Source: Roseovarius tolerans
GTDB taxonomy: Bacteria; Pseudomonadota; Alphaproteobacteria; Rhodobacterales; Rhodobacteraceae
NCBI RefSeq assembly: GCF_900109855.1
Contig: NZ_FOBO01000008.1
Location: forward strand, 62,001-126,000
DNA: 64,000 nt
Direction of reading: 5' to 3'
The notes under the pieces were generated by a model. That model was not told the origin of the DNA, did no database searches, and worked only from the letters and a program-made list of their open reading frames with translations. Shown one piece after another: positions 7,924-17,380 of this stretch; within the stretch, counting starts at the first letter, position 1; every line of letters starts with the position of its first letter. The position numbers were made by a program, and so were the translations under genes.

Positions 7924-9402
7924 CTAGTCCACCACCGCCACGAGATGCCAGCGCAGCGCGTCGTTGGGCGCGGGATCAAAGTGCGTCACCCGGTTCGACA
8001 GCACCACAAGCTGGGTGACGTGAAACGGGATCATCGTGCCCGAGGTCCTCGCGAGATATTCCTGCGCCTTGATATAGAGCGCGCGGCGCTTGGCGAAATT
8101 CAACTCGGCGCGGGCGGCTTTCAGCAAGTGGTCGAATTCGGGATTTGAATAGTGGCTCTCGTTCCACTTTGCGCTGGAATGGAACGCCTCATTGAGGGCC
8201 TGATCGGCGGGGCGTTCGCCCCAGCTTGTGGTGAAGGCGGGCTTTTTCATCCAGACCGTGGACCAGTAGCCATCGGCGGCGGCGTTGACCACGTTGACGC
8301 GAATGCCTGCCTCGGCAGCCTGTTCCTGATAGGCGACGCCGATCACCGGCCAGCTGGGATCGAGCGATGAGACGTAGATATCCACGTCGATCCCATCGGG
8401 ATGGCCCGCCTCGGCCAGCAGCGCGCGGGCGCGTTCGGGATCGGGCGGGCAGCGCATCTCGGCGCGGTATTGGTCATTGGGCGCGACCGGCGTGTCGCAC
8501 GATACCACCCCGCCGCCGTCAAGCGCCAGATCGAGCATCTCGTCGCGATCCACCACCAGGCGCAGGGCGCGGCGCACGCGCGGATCGTCGAACGGGGCCA
8601 TGTCGGTGCGAAAGGCAAGGCCCATCCAGTTGCCGGTGGGAATTTCCAGCAACTGGTAGCGCAAGGATTTGTCGAGCGCACGGCGCAGGACAGGCGCGAT
8701 GCCACGCTCCATGTCCAACTGCCCGCTGAGAAACGCCTGAAGCCGCGCCTGCGCGTCGGGCACGCCGATGACCTCGATCCGAGCCAGCGCGGGCGGGCCT
8801 TCCCAATAGCCCTCATAGGCGGTCAGCACGGTGATGCCGTCGGGGTCGAATGTCTCAACCTTGAAAGGCCCGGTGCCGATGCCGGTCTGATCCACCGTCT
8901 CGCCCGAACCCTCGGGGATGATCCGAAGGCGCGGATCCATCAGTTGCAGGGGCAGGTCGGCGAAGGTGGAGCCGAGCCGCATGCGCACGGTCAGTGGGCC
9001 TGTGGCCTCGATATGCTCGATCATCTTGACGGCGGCGCGGGCGGGGCTGCCATAGTCGGGGTCGATCACGCGCTTAATCGAGTAGACCACGTCGCCCGCA
9101 TCGAGCGCGCTGCCATCGTGAAAGCGCACCCCGTCGCGGATGTGAAAGGTCCAGACGGTGCCGTCCTCATTGGGCTCCCAAGCGGTCGCGAGATCGGGTT
9201 CGGGCTTGCCGCTGCGCCCCGGGCGGACGAGGCGGCTCTGGATTTTCTCGATGATCTGGAGCACGCGGCCCTTGGAGGCTGGATCGAGGCTCGATTGCGC
9301 GCCGAAACCGACATTGTGGGCATGCCGGAAGGTGCCGGTGGGCGCGGCATGTGTCAGGGTCGCGCAGAGTGCGACGAGAGTGGCAAGGATCAGGCTGCGC
9401 AT
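7924..9402 (-). CDS. family 5 ABC transporter substrate-binding protein
   Basis: 492 aa with a signal peptide (RSLILATLVALCATLTHA). The mature part has the peptide/nickel/opine-binding family 5 signatures: the DLATAWEPNEDGTVWTFHI segment, VRFHDGSALDAGDVVYSIKR and, later, DPRVRRALRLVVDRDEML. The ATG at 9402 is chosen because the frame upstream codes an unlikely Cys-rich stretch and the signal peptide begins here. It normally works with two permeases and two ATPases, but none are adjacent, so it is an orphan binding protein. The ligand is unknown. It runs convergent to the HcnB-like gene, 10 bp apart. Confidence 0.88.
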   Translation of the reverse strand: MRSLILATLVALCATLTHAAPTGTFRHAHNVGFGAQSSLDPASKGRVLQIIEKIQSRLVRPGRSGKPEPDLATAWEPNEDGTVWTFHIRDGVRFHDGSALDAGDVVYSIKRVIDPDYGSPARAAVKMIEHIEATGPLTVRMRLGSTFADLPLQLMDPRLRIIPEGSGETVDQTGIGTGPFKVETFDPDGITVLTAYEGYWEGPPALARIEVIGVPDAQARLQAFLSGQLDMERGIAPVLRRALDKSLRYQLLEIPTGNWMGLAFRTDMAPFDDPRVRRALRLVVDRDEMLDLALDGGGVVSCDTPVAPNDQYRAEMRCPPDPERARALLAEAGHPDGIDVDIYVSSLDPSWPVIGVAYQEQAAEAGIRVNVVNAAADGYWSTVWMKKPAFTTSWGERPADQALNEAFHSSAKWNESHYSNPEFDHLLKAARAELNFAKRRALYIKAQEYLARTSGTMIPFHVTQLVVLSNRVTHFDPAPNDALRWHLVAVVD

Positions 9403-9482
9403 CGGGTGGGCGTCTCCGTGTCGTCGCGGCCATTCTTGGCAGGTGCGCGTGCAAATGCAAACCTTTCGGCAGAGTTGGACGA

Positions 9483-10268
9483 TCACGTTTCCCGCGGTGG
9501 CGTGCCGCCGAGACGCGTCGTCAGTTCATCTGCCGCGCGGCATACGGTGCGGCCGACGGCCTCGATCTTGTTGTCGGGCAGGCGGGTGGCCACGCCGGAG
9601 ATCGAGATCGCGCAGACGGCCTCGCCCTGCGCCGACCAGACCACGGCGGCGACGCAGCGCAGCCCGGCCACATGTTCCTGATCGTCGAGCGCATAGCCGG
9701 TTGCGCGAATCCGCGCGATATCGGCCATCGCCGTGTCGAGGCTGCGATGCGAGCGGCCGGTCAGGGGGCGAAACCCGGTGCGCGCGACGAAGGCGGCAAT
9801 ATCGGCATCGCTCCAGGTGGCGAGGATCGCCTTGCCCATGCCCGAGCAGAACGCCGGGACCCGCCCACCGGGGGCGGAAATGGCGCGCATGATCTCGCGG
9901 CTGCCGGCCTGGCTGAGGGTGATCAATTCGTCGCGGTCGAGCAGCCCGAGATTTACGGTCTCGCGGGTGGCATCGCGCAGCCGCCGCAGAAGGGGCAGCG
10001 CGGGGGCCACGAAATTATGCCGCCGCCCGAAGGCCGCACCGACGCTGAACGCCTCGCGGCCGACATGCCAAAGGGCACGGTCTGGCTCGAACTGCACGAA
10101 GTCCTCGATTTCGAGCGTGGTCAGCAGCCGGTGCGTGGTCGAGAGCGCCAGCCTCGCCGCGCGCGCGATGTCGCTCACCCGCATGCCCTCGTCGTGCTGG
10201 CTGAGCAGCCGCAACAGGCCAAGCGCCCGCTGCACCGATTGCACGCCGTCGGGTTTCGGATCAGTCAT
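9483..10268 (-). CDS. IclR family transcriptional regulator
   Basis: 261 aa. An N-terminal winged helix-turn-helix ([20 protein letters not shown], then [14 protein letters not shown]) is followed by the IclR ligand domain with [20 protein letters not shown] and a C-terminal [13 protein letters not shown] segment. The ATG at 10268 is preferred to upstream in-frame codons because those would overrun the palindromic operator region. It is divergent from malate synthase G, and IclR family members classically control glyoxylate-cycle genes, so it probably regulates glcB and itself. The effector (glyoxylate or similar) is inferred. Confidence 0.88.
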   Translation of the reverse strand: MTDPKPDGVQSVQRALGLLRLLSQHDEGMRVSDIARAARLALSTTHRLLTTLEIEDFVQFEPDRALWHVGREAFSVGAAFGRRHNFVAPALPLLRRLRDATRETVNLGLLDRDELITLSQAGSREIMRAISAPGGRVPAFCSGMGKAILATWSDADIAAFVARTGFRPLTGRSHRSLDTAMADIARIRATGYALDDQEHVAGLRCVAAVVWSAQGEAVCAISISGVATRLPDNKIEAVGRTVCRAADELTTRLGGTPPRET

Positions 10269-10279
10269 TGCGGTATACC

Positions 10280-10305
10280 TTTCCATACAATGGAAAACAT
10301 TTTCC
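10280..10305. promoter_or_regulatory. overlapping palindromes, candidate IclR operator
   Basis: Two overlapping inverted repeats lie between the IclR gene and glcB: TTTCCA-N5-TGGAAA (10280-10296) and GGAAAA-CA-TTTTCC (10292-10305). Such TGGAAA-type dyads resemble known IclR-family operators, and the position a dozen bases upstream of the regulator start and about 60 bp upstream of glcB fits shared control. Assignment is inferred from sequence symmetry and context. Confidence 0.6.
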
Positions 10306-10366
10306 CGCTTGTTACAATTTTCAACCCCTTGCGCTAGCCCTCCGCCCAATCAAATGGAGACCGGAT

Positions 10367-12496
10367 ATGACCCAATACGTAGACCGCCACGGGCTGTCTG
10401 TGGCCGAACCGCTTGCAGCCCTCATCGAGAATGACGTCCTGACTGGTGTTTCGCCAGATCAGTTCTGGTCCGGCTATGCGGCGCTGTTGCGCGATCTGGC
10501 CCCGCAGAACGCGGATCTGCTGGCACGGCGCACCGAGTTGCAAGGCAGGTTCGACGACTGGCACATCGCGCGCCGGGGCCAGCCGTTCGACGGTGAGGCG
10601 TATCGCGCCTTTCTGGCCGAGATCGGGTATTTGGAGCCGGAGCCTGGCCCGTTTGCCATGACCACCCAGAATGTCGATCCCGAGATCGCCAGCATCGCCG
10701 GACCGCAGCTTGTGGTGCCGGTGATGAATGCGCGCTTTGCGCTGAACGCCGCCAATGCGCGGTGGGGGTCGCTCTATGATGCGCTTTACGGCACCGACGC
10801 GATCGAGGGTCAGCCGCAAGGTGCGGGCTATGACGCCGCGCGCGGGGCGCAGGTGATCGCATGGGCGCGCGCGCATCTCGACGATGTGACACCGCTGGCG
10901 CAGGCAAGCTGGACCGATGTCAGCGCGCTTGCGGTGCGCGATGGCGGGCTTTGCGTGACCGTGGGCGAGACCGAGACCACCCTTGCCGATGCAGAGCAAT
11001 TCGCGGGATATACCGAGGGCGGCAACATCTTCCTGCGGGCGCATGGTCTGCTGATCGAGGTGGTGATCGACCGCGCCTCGGCCATTGGCAAGGACGACCC
11101 GGCGGGGATTGCCGATATCCGGCTGGAGAGCGCGCTGACCGCGATTCAGGATTGCGAGGATTCGGTCGCCGCCGTGGACGCCGAGGATAAGTGCGTGGTC
11201 TATGCCAACTGGCTGGGCCTGATGCGGGGTGATCTGGAACAGACGGTCGAGAAAGAGGGCAAGCAGATCATCCGCCGCCTGAACCCGGATGTCAGCTATC
11301 TCGACCCGCAGGGACATGCCGTGACGCATCCCGGGCGCGCGCTGATGCTGGTGCGCAACGTGGGCCATCTGATGACCACCGATGCGGTGTTGATGGACGG
11401 GGCGGAGACACCCGAGGGCATGCTTGATGCCGCCGTGACCGTCGCCGCCGCGATGCATGACCTGAAGAAAGACGGCGCGCGCAATTCGCGCGCCGGATCG
11501 GTCTATGTGGTCAAGCCCAAGATGCATGGCCCTGAGGAAGTCGCGTTCGCCGATACGCTCTATGGCCGGGTCGAGGATATGCTTGGTCTGCCGCGCAACA
11601 CCGTCAAGCTGGGCGTGATGGATGAGGAGCGCCGCACGTCGGCGAACTTGCTGGCCTGTATCAAGGCGGTCAAGGATCGCTGTGTGTTCATCAACACCGG
11701 TTTTCTGGACCGCACCGGCGACGAGATCCACACCTCGATGCAGGCCGGGCCGGTCGTTCCCAAGGGTGAAATGCAGAAGGAGGCATGGCTGGCCGCCTAT
11801 GAGGCAGGCAATGTCGATGCGGGGCTGGCGGCCGGCATGTCCGGCAAGGGCCAGATTGGCAAGGGGATGTGGGCCAAGCCCGACGCGATGGCCGAGATGC
11901 TGAACGTCAAGATAGGCCACCCCAAAGCCGGGGCCAACACGGCATGGGTGCCATCGCCCACGGCGGCGACGCTGCACGCCACGCATTACCACCGCGTCGA
12001 TGTGGCGGCGGTGCAGGACGAGATGAAGACCCGTGAAACGGCCTCGCGCGACGCGCTTTTGACACCACCGCTGATGATCGGGCGCAACCTCTCGGGAGAG
12101 GACGTTCAGCGCGAATTGGATAATTCCTGCCAGTCGATCCTGGGCTATGTGGTCCGCTGGGTCGATCAGGGCGTCGGCTGTTCAAAGGTGCCCGATATCA
12201 ATGATGTGGCGCTGATGGAGGATCGCGCGACGCTGCGCATTTCCTCGCAATACCTTGCCAACTGGCTGCTGCACGGCATATGCACAGCCGAGGAGGTTGA
12301 GGCATCGCTGCGCCGGATGGCCCCCAAGGTGGATGCGCAGAACGCCCATGATCCGGCTTACCTGCCCATGGCCCCCGGTTTCGACGGGGTGGCGTTCAAG
12401 GCCGCGCATGACCTCATATTCAAGGGTGCGGAGCAGCCCTCGGGCTACACCGAGCCGCTGTTGCATGCCGCGCGTCGCCGCGCCAAGGCGGCCTGA
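10367..12496 (+). CDS. glcB: malate synthase G
   Basis: 709 aa, near the usual 720 aa of the G isoform. It condenses glyoxylate with acetyl-CoA to malate in the cytosol. Recognisable segments are [20 protein letters not shown], a [20 protein letters not shown] strand with the catalytic-site [11 protein letters not shown] next to it, [20 protein letters not shown] and the C-terminal [20 protein letters not shown]. The ATG at 10367 is the first that matches the family N terminus ([20 protein letters not shown]). It is divergent from an IclR regulator and followed by a GlcG-like gene, as in glycolate operons, although glcDEF are absent here. Confidence 0.96.
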   Translation: MTQYVDRHGLSVAEPLAALIENDVLTGVSPDQFWSGYAALLRDLAPQNADLLARRTELQGRFDDWHIARRGQPFDGEAYRAFLAEIGYLEPEPGPFAMTTQNVDPEIASIAGPQLVVPVMNARFALNAANARWGSLYDALYGTDAIEGQPQGAGYDAARGAQVIAWARAHLDDVTPLAQASWTDVSALAVRDGGLCVTVGETETTLADAEQFAGYTEGGNIFLRAHGLLIEVVIDRASAIGKDDPAGIADIRLESALTAIQDCEDSVAAVDAEDKCVVYANWLGLMRGDLEQTVEKEGKQIIRRLNPDVSYLDPQGHAVTHPGRALMLVRNVGHLMTTDAVLMDGAETPEGMLDAAVTVAAAMHDLKKDGARNSRAGSVYVVKPKMHGPEEVAFADTLYGRVEDMLGLPRNTVKLGVMDEERRTSANLLACIKAVKDRCVFINTGFLDRTGDEIHTSMQAGPVVPKGEMQKEAWLAAYEAGNVDAGLAAGMSGKGQIGKGMWAKPDAMAEMLNVKIGHPKAGANTAWVPSPTAATLHATHYHRVDVAAVQDEMKTRETASRDALLTPPLMIGRNLSGEDVQRELDNSCQSILGYVVRWVDQGVGCSKVPDINDVALMEDRATLRISSQYLANWLLHGICTAEEVEASLRRMAPKVDAQNAHDPAYLPMAPGFDGVAFKAAHDLIFKGAEQPSGYTEPLLHAARRRAKAA

Positions 12497-12510
12497 GGAG
12501 GGCCTGAACG

Positions 12511-12936
12511 ATGATGACAGTGAAACGGCTCGATCTGGCCGATGCGGGTGTCATTCTGGACGGCGCCCGCGCCAAGGCTGCCGAGATCGGTGTGCCGATG
12601 TGCATCGCCATCACCGACGAAGGCGGGAACCTCGTGGCGTTTGAGCGGATGGATGGCGGCAAGGTGACTTCGATCACCATCGCCATCGACAAGGCGTTCA
12701 CCGCAGCGGGTGCCAAGAAGGCGACGCATGAATATGGCGAGGTCAGCCAGCCCGGCAAGCCGGTCTATGGCATCGCTTCGGCCATCGGCGGACGGCTGAT
12801 GGTGGTGGGTGGAGGCCTGCCGGTCGTGGTTGACGGCGACGTGGTGGGGGGCATCGGCGTCAGTTCCGGCACCCCCGCGCAGGACCGCGAGGTTGCGCAG
12901 GCGGGGATTGACGTGTTCCTTGCGGCGCAGGACTAA
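12511..12936 (+). CDS. GlcG/HbpS heme-degrading-domain family protein
   Basis: 141 aa. The pattern LADAGVILDGARAKAAEIGV, ITDEGGNLVAFERMDGGK, then GGLPVVVDGDVVGGIGVSSG and a terminal region with AQDREVAQAGIDVF is that of the GlcG/HbpS family, small proteins often found in glycolate operons or two-component heme-sensing loci. It follows glcB by 14 bp with a GAGGAGGGCC ribosome-binding site, so it is co-transcribed. The biochemical role of GlcG proteins is poorly known. The second codon is also ATG, so the start could be 3 bp later. Confidence 0.85.
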   Translation: MMTVKRLDLADAGVILDGARAKAAEIGVPMCIAITDEGGNLVAFERMDGGKVTSITIAIDKAFTAAGAKKATHEYGEVSQPGKPVYGIASAIGGRLMVVGGGLPVVVDGDVVGGIGVSSGTPAQDREVAQAGIDVFLAAQD

Positions 12937-13083
12937 GCGATCAGAATGGGCTGACGACCCGGCGGGCGCAGGGCTCGCCGGTATATGCATTGGTCGGGGT
13001 CTGCTGCATCCGGCGGTTGCTTCTGGCCATATCTTCAAGGCATAACTCCTTGAAGACATTGATGAAGGCGTCGATACTGCATC

Positions 13084-13464
13084 TCATTCCGCGTCCAGAA
13101 CCTTGCGGGCTGCGCGGAAGCATTCCAGCGCCTGCGGCACGCCGCAATAGATGCCGATGACGTGGATGATGGCGCGCAGTTCCTCCTGGGTCACGCCATT
13201 GCGGCGCGCGCCGCGGCAGTGGGTTTCCCATTCCTGCATCTTGCCGAGAGCGCCGATCATCGCGAGGTTCATCATGCTGCGGGTCTTGGCGTCGATCACC
13301 TCGTCGCCCCAGCCGAAGCCCCAGCACCATGCGGTCATTGCCTGCTGAAAAGGGCGGGTGAAGTCATCCGCTGCGGCGAGATTTTGCTCCACATACTCGG
13401 CCCCGAGCGTGGCCTTGCGCTGCTCCAGTCCCTTGAGGAACAGGTCTTCGTCGAACAGGCTCAT
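13084..13464 (-). CDS. carboxymuconolactone decarboxylase family protein
   Basis: 126 aa. The body contains FQQAMTAWCWGFGWGDEVID, then RSMMNLAMIGALGKMQEWET, HCRGARRNGVTQEELRAI and IHVIGIYCGVPQALECFRAA, the helical CMD/AhpD fold. The usual active-site position after MNLAM is not a CxxC pair, so this is the decarboxylase-like rather than the peroxidase-like type. The gene is alone on this strand, with an array of 11-bp repeats about 130 bp upstream. Substrate unknown; a lactone or ring-cleavage intermediate is possible but there are no other aromatic degradation genes nearby. Confidence 0.85.
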   Translation of the reverse strand: MSLFDEDLFLKGLEQRKATLGAEYVEQNLAAADDFTRPFQQAMTAWCWGFGWGDEVIDAKTRSMMNLAMIGALGKMQEWETHCRGARRNGVTQEELRAIIHVIGIYCGVPQALECFRAARKVLDAE

Positions 13465-13835
13465 CTGTGTCTCCTTGGCTGTCGTCCACCGCCGGGAAGG
13501 GCGGGGCCTGACGACGGTGATAGGCGAGATGCGGCGACGGCCAAAGCGATTCCTGCAAGCGAGGCTTGCCGGTCGCGGAACGCCCTTTCGGAGCGTCGGT
13601 AAATGGTCGGTATTGCGTCGGTATTCTGTCGGTGCCGCTGACAGGCAGGGTCTGACCCGTCAGGGGACTGCCAGATGAGCTTGGCGGCACGTCGCTTGTG
13701 CCGGACCTGCGGATTTGCGCCGCTGCTCTATACGGTGCCTGAGGCGATAGGTGGCCCGCTTTCGCGCCAGTCTGAGACGCGGGACCCTTGCGCTGGAACG
13801 GGCGCCGTGGACACGCCGCTGGTCGGAGGCTCCGT
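13465..13835. other. 371-bp intergenic region between hemA and the CMD gene
   Basis: No convincing gene is visible here. It holds the four-unit 11-bp repeat array (13594-13637) and, next to it, a nested inverted repeat CTGAC...GGGTCTGACCC...GTCAG (13638-13663) that could be the hemA-side transcript end. Short open frames running into the 3' end of hemA are shadows. Confidence 0.5.
13594..13637. repeat. four-unit 11-bp array of NGTCGGTATTG upstream of the CMD gene
   Basis: Four contiguous 11-bp units: CGTCGGTAAAT (13594), GGTCGGTATTG (13605), CGTCGGTATTC (13616) and TGTCGGTGCCG (13627). On the minus strand, the coding strand of the downstream gene, they read as ACCGAC boxes once per helical turn. 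A second array of the same design lies upstream of yajC. A multi-site regulator binding region is inferred. Confidence 0.6.
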
Positions 13836-15050
13836 TCAGGCCACCGCATGCGCAAGCGCGCATTGTTTCCAGAGCACCGTCAGCGCTGTCACGAGGTGGT
13901 CGATATCGGCCTCCGAATGCAGCGGGCCGGGGGTGAAGCGCAGCCGCTCGGTGCCCTTGGGCACGGTGGGGTAGTTGATCGGCTGCACGTAGATGCCCCA
14001 GTCGCGCATCAGGATATCAGCGAGCATCCGGCATTTGACCGGGTCCTTGATCATCACCGGAATGATATGGCTGTCATTGTCGAGATGCGGGATGCCGCGC
14101 GCGTCGAGCTTGGCGCGCAGGTTGGCCACTTGCGCCCGCTGTGCCTGCCGCTCCTCGTCCGATTGCTTGAGATGCGCGATGCTCGCCGTCGCGGCGGCGG
14201 CCACGGCGGGGGGCAGGGCGGTGGTGAAGATGAAGCCCGAGGCAAACGAGCGGATGAAATCGCACAGGCTGGCGGAGCCGGTGACGTAGCCGCCCATGCA
14301 GCCATAGGCCTTGCCGAGCGTGCCCTCGATCAGGGTGATCCTGTGGGCGAGGCCACGTTCCTCGGAGACGCCACCACCGCGCGGGCCGTAGAGGCCCACG
14401 GCATGCACCTCGTCGAGATAGGTCAGCGCGCCGTGTTTCTCGGCGACTTCGACGATTTCCTCCATCGGGCAGATGTCGCCATCCATCGAATAGACGCTCT
14501 CAAAGGCGACAATCTTGGGCGCGTTGGCGGGCAGGCGGGCCAGCTTGCGGTCGAGATCCTCGGGGTCGTTATGTTTCCAGATCACCTTTTGCGCGCGGCT
14601 GTGGCGAATGCCTTCGATCATGCTGGCATGGTTCAATTCATCCGACAGGATCACGGCATCGGGCAACCGGCTGCCAAGCGTCGAGAGGGCCGCCCAGTTC
14701 GACACGTAGCCGGAGGTGAAGAGCAGCGCGTCCTCTTTGCCATGCAGGTCAGCCAGTTCGCGCTCGAGCAGCAGGTGGTGGTGATTGGTGCCCGAGATGT
14801 TGCGGGTGCCGCCAGCACCTGTGCCGCATTGGTCGATAGTGTCCTTCATCGCCTGCCGCACGACCGGGTGCTGGCCCATGCCGAGATAGTCGTTGGAGCA
14901 CCAGACCGTCACCTCGTCGGGGGCGTCGGCATCATGGCTTTTCGCTTTCGGAAACTCGCCGCAGCGCCGCTCCAGCTCGGCGAAAACGCGGTAATTTCCC
15001 TCTTCGCGCAGGGTGTCCAGTTGCGCGTCGAACATGGCGTCAAAATCCAT
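13836..15050 (-). CDS. hemA: 5-aminolevulinate synthase
   Basis: 404 aa, full length for the alphaproteobacterial enzyme. It condenses glycine and succinyl-CoA, the first step of tetrapyrrole synthesis, using PLP. Visible hallmarks are [31 protein letters not shown], the pocket segment [20 protein letters not shown], a [12 protein letters not shown] strand and the Schiff-base lysine region [14 protein letters not shown]. It overlaps the end of puhE by 11 bp and is the last gene of the long minus-strand photosynthesis transcript, which ties precursor supply to bacteriochlorophyll demand. Confidence 0.97.
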   Translation of the reverse strand: MDFDAMFDAQLDTLREEGNYRVFAELERRCGEFPKAKSHDADAPDEVTVWCSNDYLGMGQHPVVRQAMKDTIDQCGTGAGGTRNISGTNHHHLLLERELADLHGKEDALLFTSGYVSNWAALSTLGSRLPDAVILSDELNHASMIEGIRHSRAQKVIWKHNDPEDLDRKLARLPANAPKIVAFESVYSMDGDICPMEEIVEVAEKHGALTYLDEVHAVGLYGPRGGGVSEERGLAHRITLIEGTLGKAYGCMGGYVTGSASLCDFIRSFASGFIFTTALPPAVAAAATASIAHLKQSDEERQAQRAQVANLRAKLDARGIPHLDNDSHIIPVMIKDPVKCRMLADILMRDWGIYVQPINYPTVPKGTERLRFTPGPLHSEADIDHLVTALTVLWKQCALAHAVA

Positions 15051-15852
15051 GATGTCCCTCCGGTCTTGTCTTTTTTGTTGCGTGTTTGGGCGCGGGAAGC
15101 ATCCAGCGCCAGAGTTTCGCGTCAGGCACCGGTAGCACCATCAGCCAATGTTCGAGAAGCGCCAGCGCGGTGATCGCCGACAGGAGTGCAAAGCCCACCA
15201 CTTCGCCGGGCTGGCCTGCGGAATAGAGCCGCTCCAGCCAGCAGGCCACGGCGAGGCTGAGCGCGGTGACTGAGCAGGGGAAGAACCAGCCCACCGGCGC
15301 GATGCGGAAATGGCTGCCCAGATGCGAAAGGGCGCGGGGGATGAACTCGGTATTGATGCGCGGCACGCCGAAATAGAGGTTCAGCTTGGCGGTGACGCGG
15401 GCGAAATAGAGCACGGTGAAGGTCCAGAGCCCGACACTGTTGGCGGCCTCATGGCCGAAGACCCAGACAAGGATCAGCACGCCGGTGAGCAGCATCTCGT
15501 GATAGGCGACGGTGCCCCAGGCGCGCAGGAACCGCTCCCATTCCGGCAGATGCGCGGGGCAGGGGCGGCGGTTCGGCCCGGTGATCGCGCCGGTCAGAAA
15601 GCTGAGCTCGATCCAGCCCCAGATCGCCAGTGCCGAGAGGAACGCGCCATAGGTGGCGCCCACGCCGGTCAGGCCCAGTGTCGCCTCGTATCCCCAGATG
15701 CCTGCGCCCAGAACCGGCAGCGCCAGAAGCACCGCGCGGCGGCCCGCCGCATCGCCGCGCCGTTCGCAGAGGCGCACGACAATCAGGATCGCCCCGGTGG
15801 CGAACCACCAGAGAAAAAGCGCCATCAGGGCTGCGATCCAGGGGCTATGCAC
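15040..15852 (-). CDS. puhE: photosynthetic complex assembly protein PuhE
   Basis: 270 aa inner-membrane protein with about seven hydrophobic helices, for example [20 protein letters not shown] at the start and [20 protein letters not shown], the latter followed by [20 protein letters not shown], a signature of the PuhE (DUF3623) family. Known from Rhodobacter as a modulator of bacteriochlorophyll production and reaction centre/LH1 assembly. It lies between acsF and hemA, its standard position. It overlaps the hemA start, and the start is preceded by an intercistronic repeat element. Confidence 0.92.
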   Translation of the reverse strand: MHSPWIAALMALFLWWFATGAILIVVRLCERRGDAAGRRAVLLALPVLGAGIWGYEATLGLTGVGATYGAFLSALAIWGWIELSFLTGAITGPNRRPCPAHLPEWERFLRAWGTVAYHEMLLTGVLILVWVFGHEAANSVGLWTFTVLYFARVTAKLNLYFGVPRINTEFIPRALSHLGSHFRIAPVGWFFPCSVTALSLAVACWLERLYSAGQPGEVVGFALLSAITALALLEHWLMVLPVPDAKLWRWMLPAPKHATKKTRPEGHHGF

Positions 15853-15860
15853 GTCTATTC

Positions 15861-15943
15861 CTTCATCTTGCCGGAAATATTCCAGGGGGTGTGGGGGGCT
15901 GGCCCCCCACTTGGGGCTGTGGCGTGGGGGGCTGGCCCCCCAC
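15861..15943. repeat. dispersed Roseobacter-type intergenic element with duplicated GGGGGGC palindrome
   Basis: Between acsF and puhE. It has a box (CTTCATCTTGCCGGAAATAT at 15861-15880, then TCCAGGGGG) and two copies of the 20-bp palindrome GTGGGGGGCTGGCCCCCCAC (15891-15910 and 15924-15943). A related box plus hairpin follows bchH at 22373-22419. Both lie in the same orientation downstream of a bch gene. The class is common in Rhodobacteraceae intergenic DNA (from memory); function unknown. Confidence 0.65.
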
Positions 15944-15947
15944 GTGT

Positions 15948-17072
15948 TTAGTACGCCGGTTCAAGCCGGGTGCTGGCGGGCACCGCGTGTTTCTTGGCCG
16001 GGATGGTGTAGAGCCCGACAAAGGCCGCCGCCGCGCGTGTCTGCGCGCCGACGCTGCGCAACCATGCGCCGACGCCTTTTTCCGCCTTGGCGCGGGCCAG
16101 ATCGGCATTGGCCTTTTGCAGCCGCACCAGCCCCGCCTGCCAGCGCGGGTTGTCGATATCGAGCGTGATCGGGAAGATCTGCTTGGTCAGCTCAGACGTC
16201 TTGGTGAAGACCTCGTTCGCATACCAGTCAGGCTCGACGCCCAGGGCCTCGTGGAATTTGGGCCGCTGGTGATCGCGCACATACATCGTGGCGTAAACGG
16301 CGGTCAGGAAGAACTTGATCCAGAGCACGTTCTTGCCGGAGGTCAGCTTGGGGTCGGTCTTCATCAGGAGGGCAAAGGCCTCGCCATGGCTGAACTCGTC
16401 ATTGCACCACTCGTGGAACCACTTGAAAATCGGGTGAAAGCGGTTTTCGGGGTGCTGTTCCAGATGGCGGAAGATCGTGATGTAGCGGGCATAGCCGATC
16501 TTTTCGCTGAGATAGGTGGCGTAGTAGATGAACTTGGGCCGGAAATAGGTGTATTTTTTCTTCTGGGTCAGGAAGCCCAGGTTGACCGCCACGCCTGCCT
16601 CGCGCAGGGCGTCGTTGATAAAGCCCGCATGGCGGGCCTCATCACGCGCCATGAGTTGGAACAGCTGCGTGATGTCCTTGTTGTTGCCGCGCCGCTTCAT
16701 TTCCTTGTAGAGGACGCAGCCCGAGAACTCGGCGGTGCAGCTTGAGATCAGGAAGTCGATGAATTCCTTCTTGAGCCCCGGCTCCATGTTCTCCCAATCG
16801 ACATGGTCCCAGTCTTCGTTCTTCTTGAAATGGCCCTTGTTGGGATCGCTTTCCATCTGGTCGATGAGCTTGTCCCAATCTTCGCGGACGGAAGAGACGT
16901 CAATCGCGTCGAGCTCGTCGAAATCGGTGGTGTAAAAGCGCGGCGTCAGCAGGGTGTTCTGCATCGCCACCTCGGTCGCGGATTTGCTGTCGAACTTGGC
17001 CTGCTCTTCCTGGATGGCGAGACCTTCTTCGACGGTGGTGGCGTCGGCGGAATGTTTCACGAGGGCATTCAT
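15948..17072 (-). CDS. acsF: aerobic Mg-protoporphyrin IX monomethyl ester cyclase
   Basis: 374 aa di-iron enzyme that uses oxygen to form ring E of (bacterio)chlorophyll. The ligand set is visible: E115 (TAEFSG), D144-E145-A-R-H148 (LMARDEARHAGF), then D225-E226-F-S-H229 (WCNDEFSHGEAF). The start at 17072 has a GGAGGTGAC site and overlaps the preceding small gene by 4 bp. Aerobic phototrophs rely on AcsF; the oxygen-sensitive BchE is not in this window. It sits between the 98-aa gene and puhE in the puh operon. The C-terminal 30 or so residues (from about 345) are basic and Ala-rich. Confidence 0.96.
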   Translation of the reverse strand: MNALVKHSADATTVEEGLAIQEEQAKFDSKSATEVAMQNTLLTPRFYTTDFDELDAIDVSSVREDWDKLIDQMESDPNKGHFKKNEDWDHVDWENMEPGLKKEFIDFLISSCTAEFSGCVLYKEMKRRGNNKDITQLFQLMARDEARHAGFINDALREAGVAVNLGFLTQKKKYTYFRPKFIYYATYLSEKIGYARYITIFRHLEQHPENRFHPIFKWFHEWCNDEFSHGEAFALLMKTDPKLTSGKNVLWIKFFLTAVYATMYVRDHQRPKFHEALGVEPDWYANEVFTKTSELTKQIFPITLDIDNPRWQAGLVRLQKANADLARAKAEKGVGAWLRSVGAQTRAAAAFVGLYTIPAKKHAVPASTRLEPAY

Positions 17073-17365
17073 AGCGTCACCTCCTCGGAGAACGAGAATT
17101 CGCAAAGCTCCATCACCTCGAAATCACCGGTCATCCGGGTCCAGAGGCGCTCGAGCCCGCTGGCGCGCACGATGGTGGCGTCGCGATCCTCGATCACGAT
17201 CTCGCCGAAGGGCGCCATGATCTCGGGGCCGTGCACCTTCACCTCGTCGCCCGGATAGACCGTGGCACCGTTGTTGAAGCGCACATGCGCGTGGAGCGAT
17301 TCAAACTTGTGACTGATTTCAACCGTACAGGGCGCGTGTTCGATTTCCTTGGTAAGCCATCCCAT
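17069..17365 (-). CDS. conserved small protein of the photosynthesis cluster, function unknown
   Basis: 98 aa, no membrane segment or signal peptide, acidic overall. It has a beta-rich look with GATVYPGDEVKVHGPEIMAP and GEIVIEDRDATIVRASGLER. It lies between puhC and acsF and overlaps the acsF start by 4 bp (ATGA), so it is translated with acsF. A gene of this size at this place is known in other purple bacterial clusters but I know of no proven function. An accessory factor for the cyclase is a reasonable inference from coupling; the oxygen-dependent cyclase of alphaproteobacteria is reported to need extra subunits. Confidence 0.8.
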   Translation of the reverse strand: MGWLTKEIEHAPCTVEISHKFESLHAHVRFNNGATVYPGDEVKVHGPEIMAPFGEIVIEDRDATIVRASGLERLWTRMTGDFEVMELCEFSFSEEVTL

Positions 17366-17380
17366 TATTGGCCTCCTTTC

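Noticed and set aside
8401-9681. Long plus-strand frame over the family 5 binding protein and IclR genes
   Set aside because: Crosses two well-supported minus-strand genes and shows no domain.
13675-13974. 99-codon plus-strand frame at the hemA 3' end
   Set aside because: Two thirds lies antisense to hemA, no start signal, no family resemblance.
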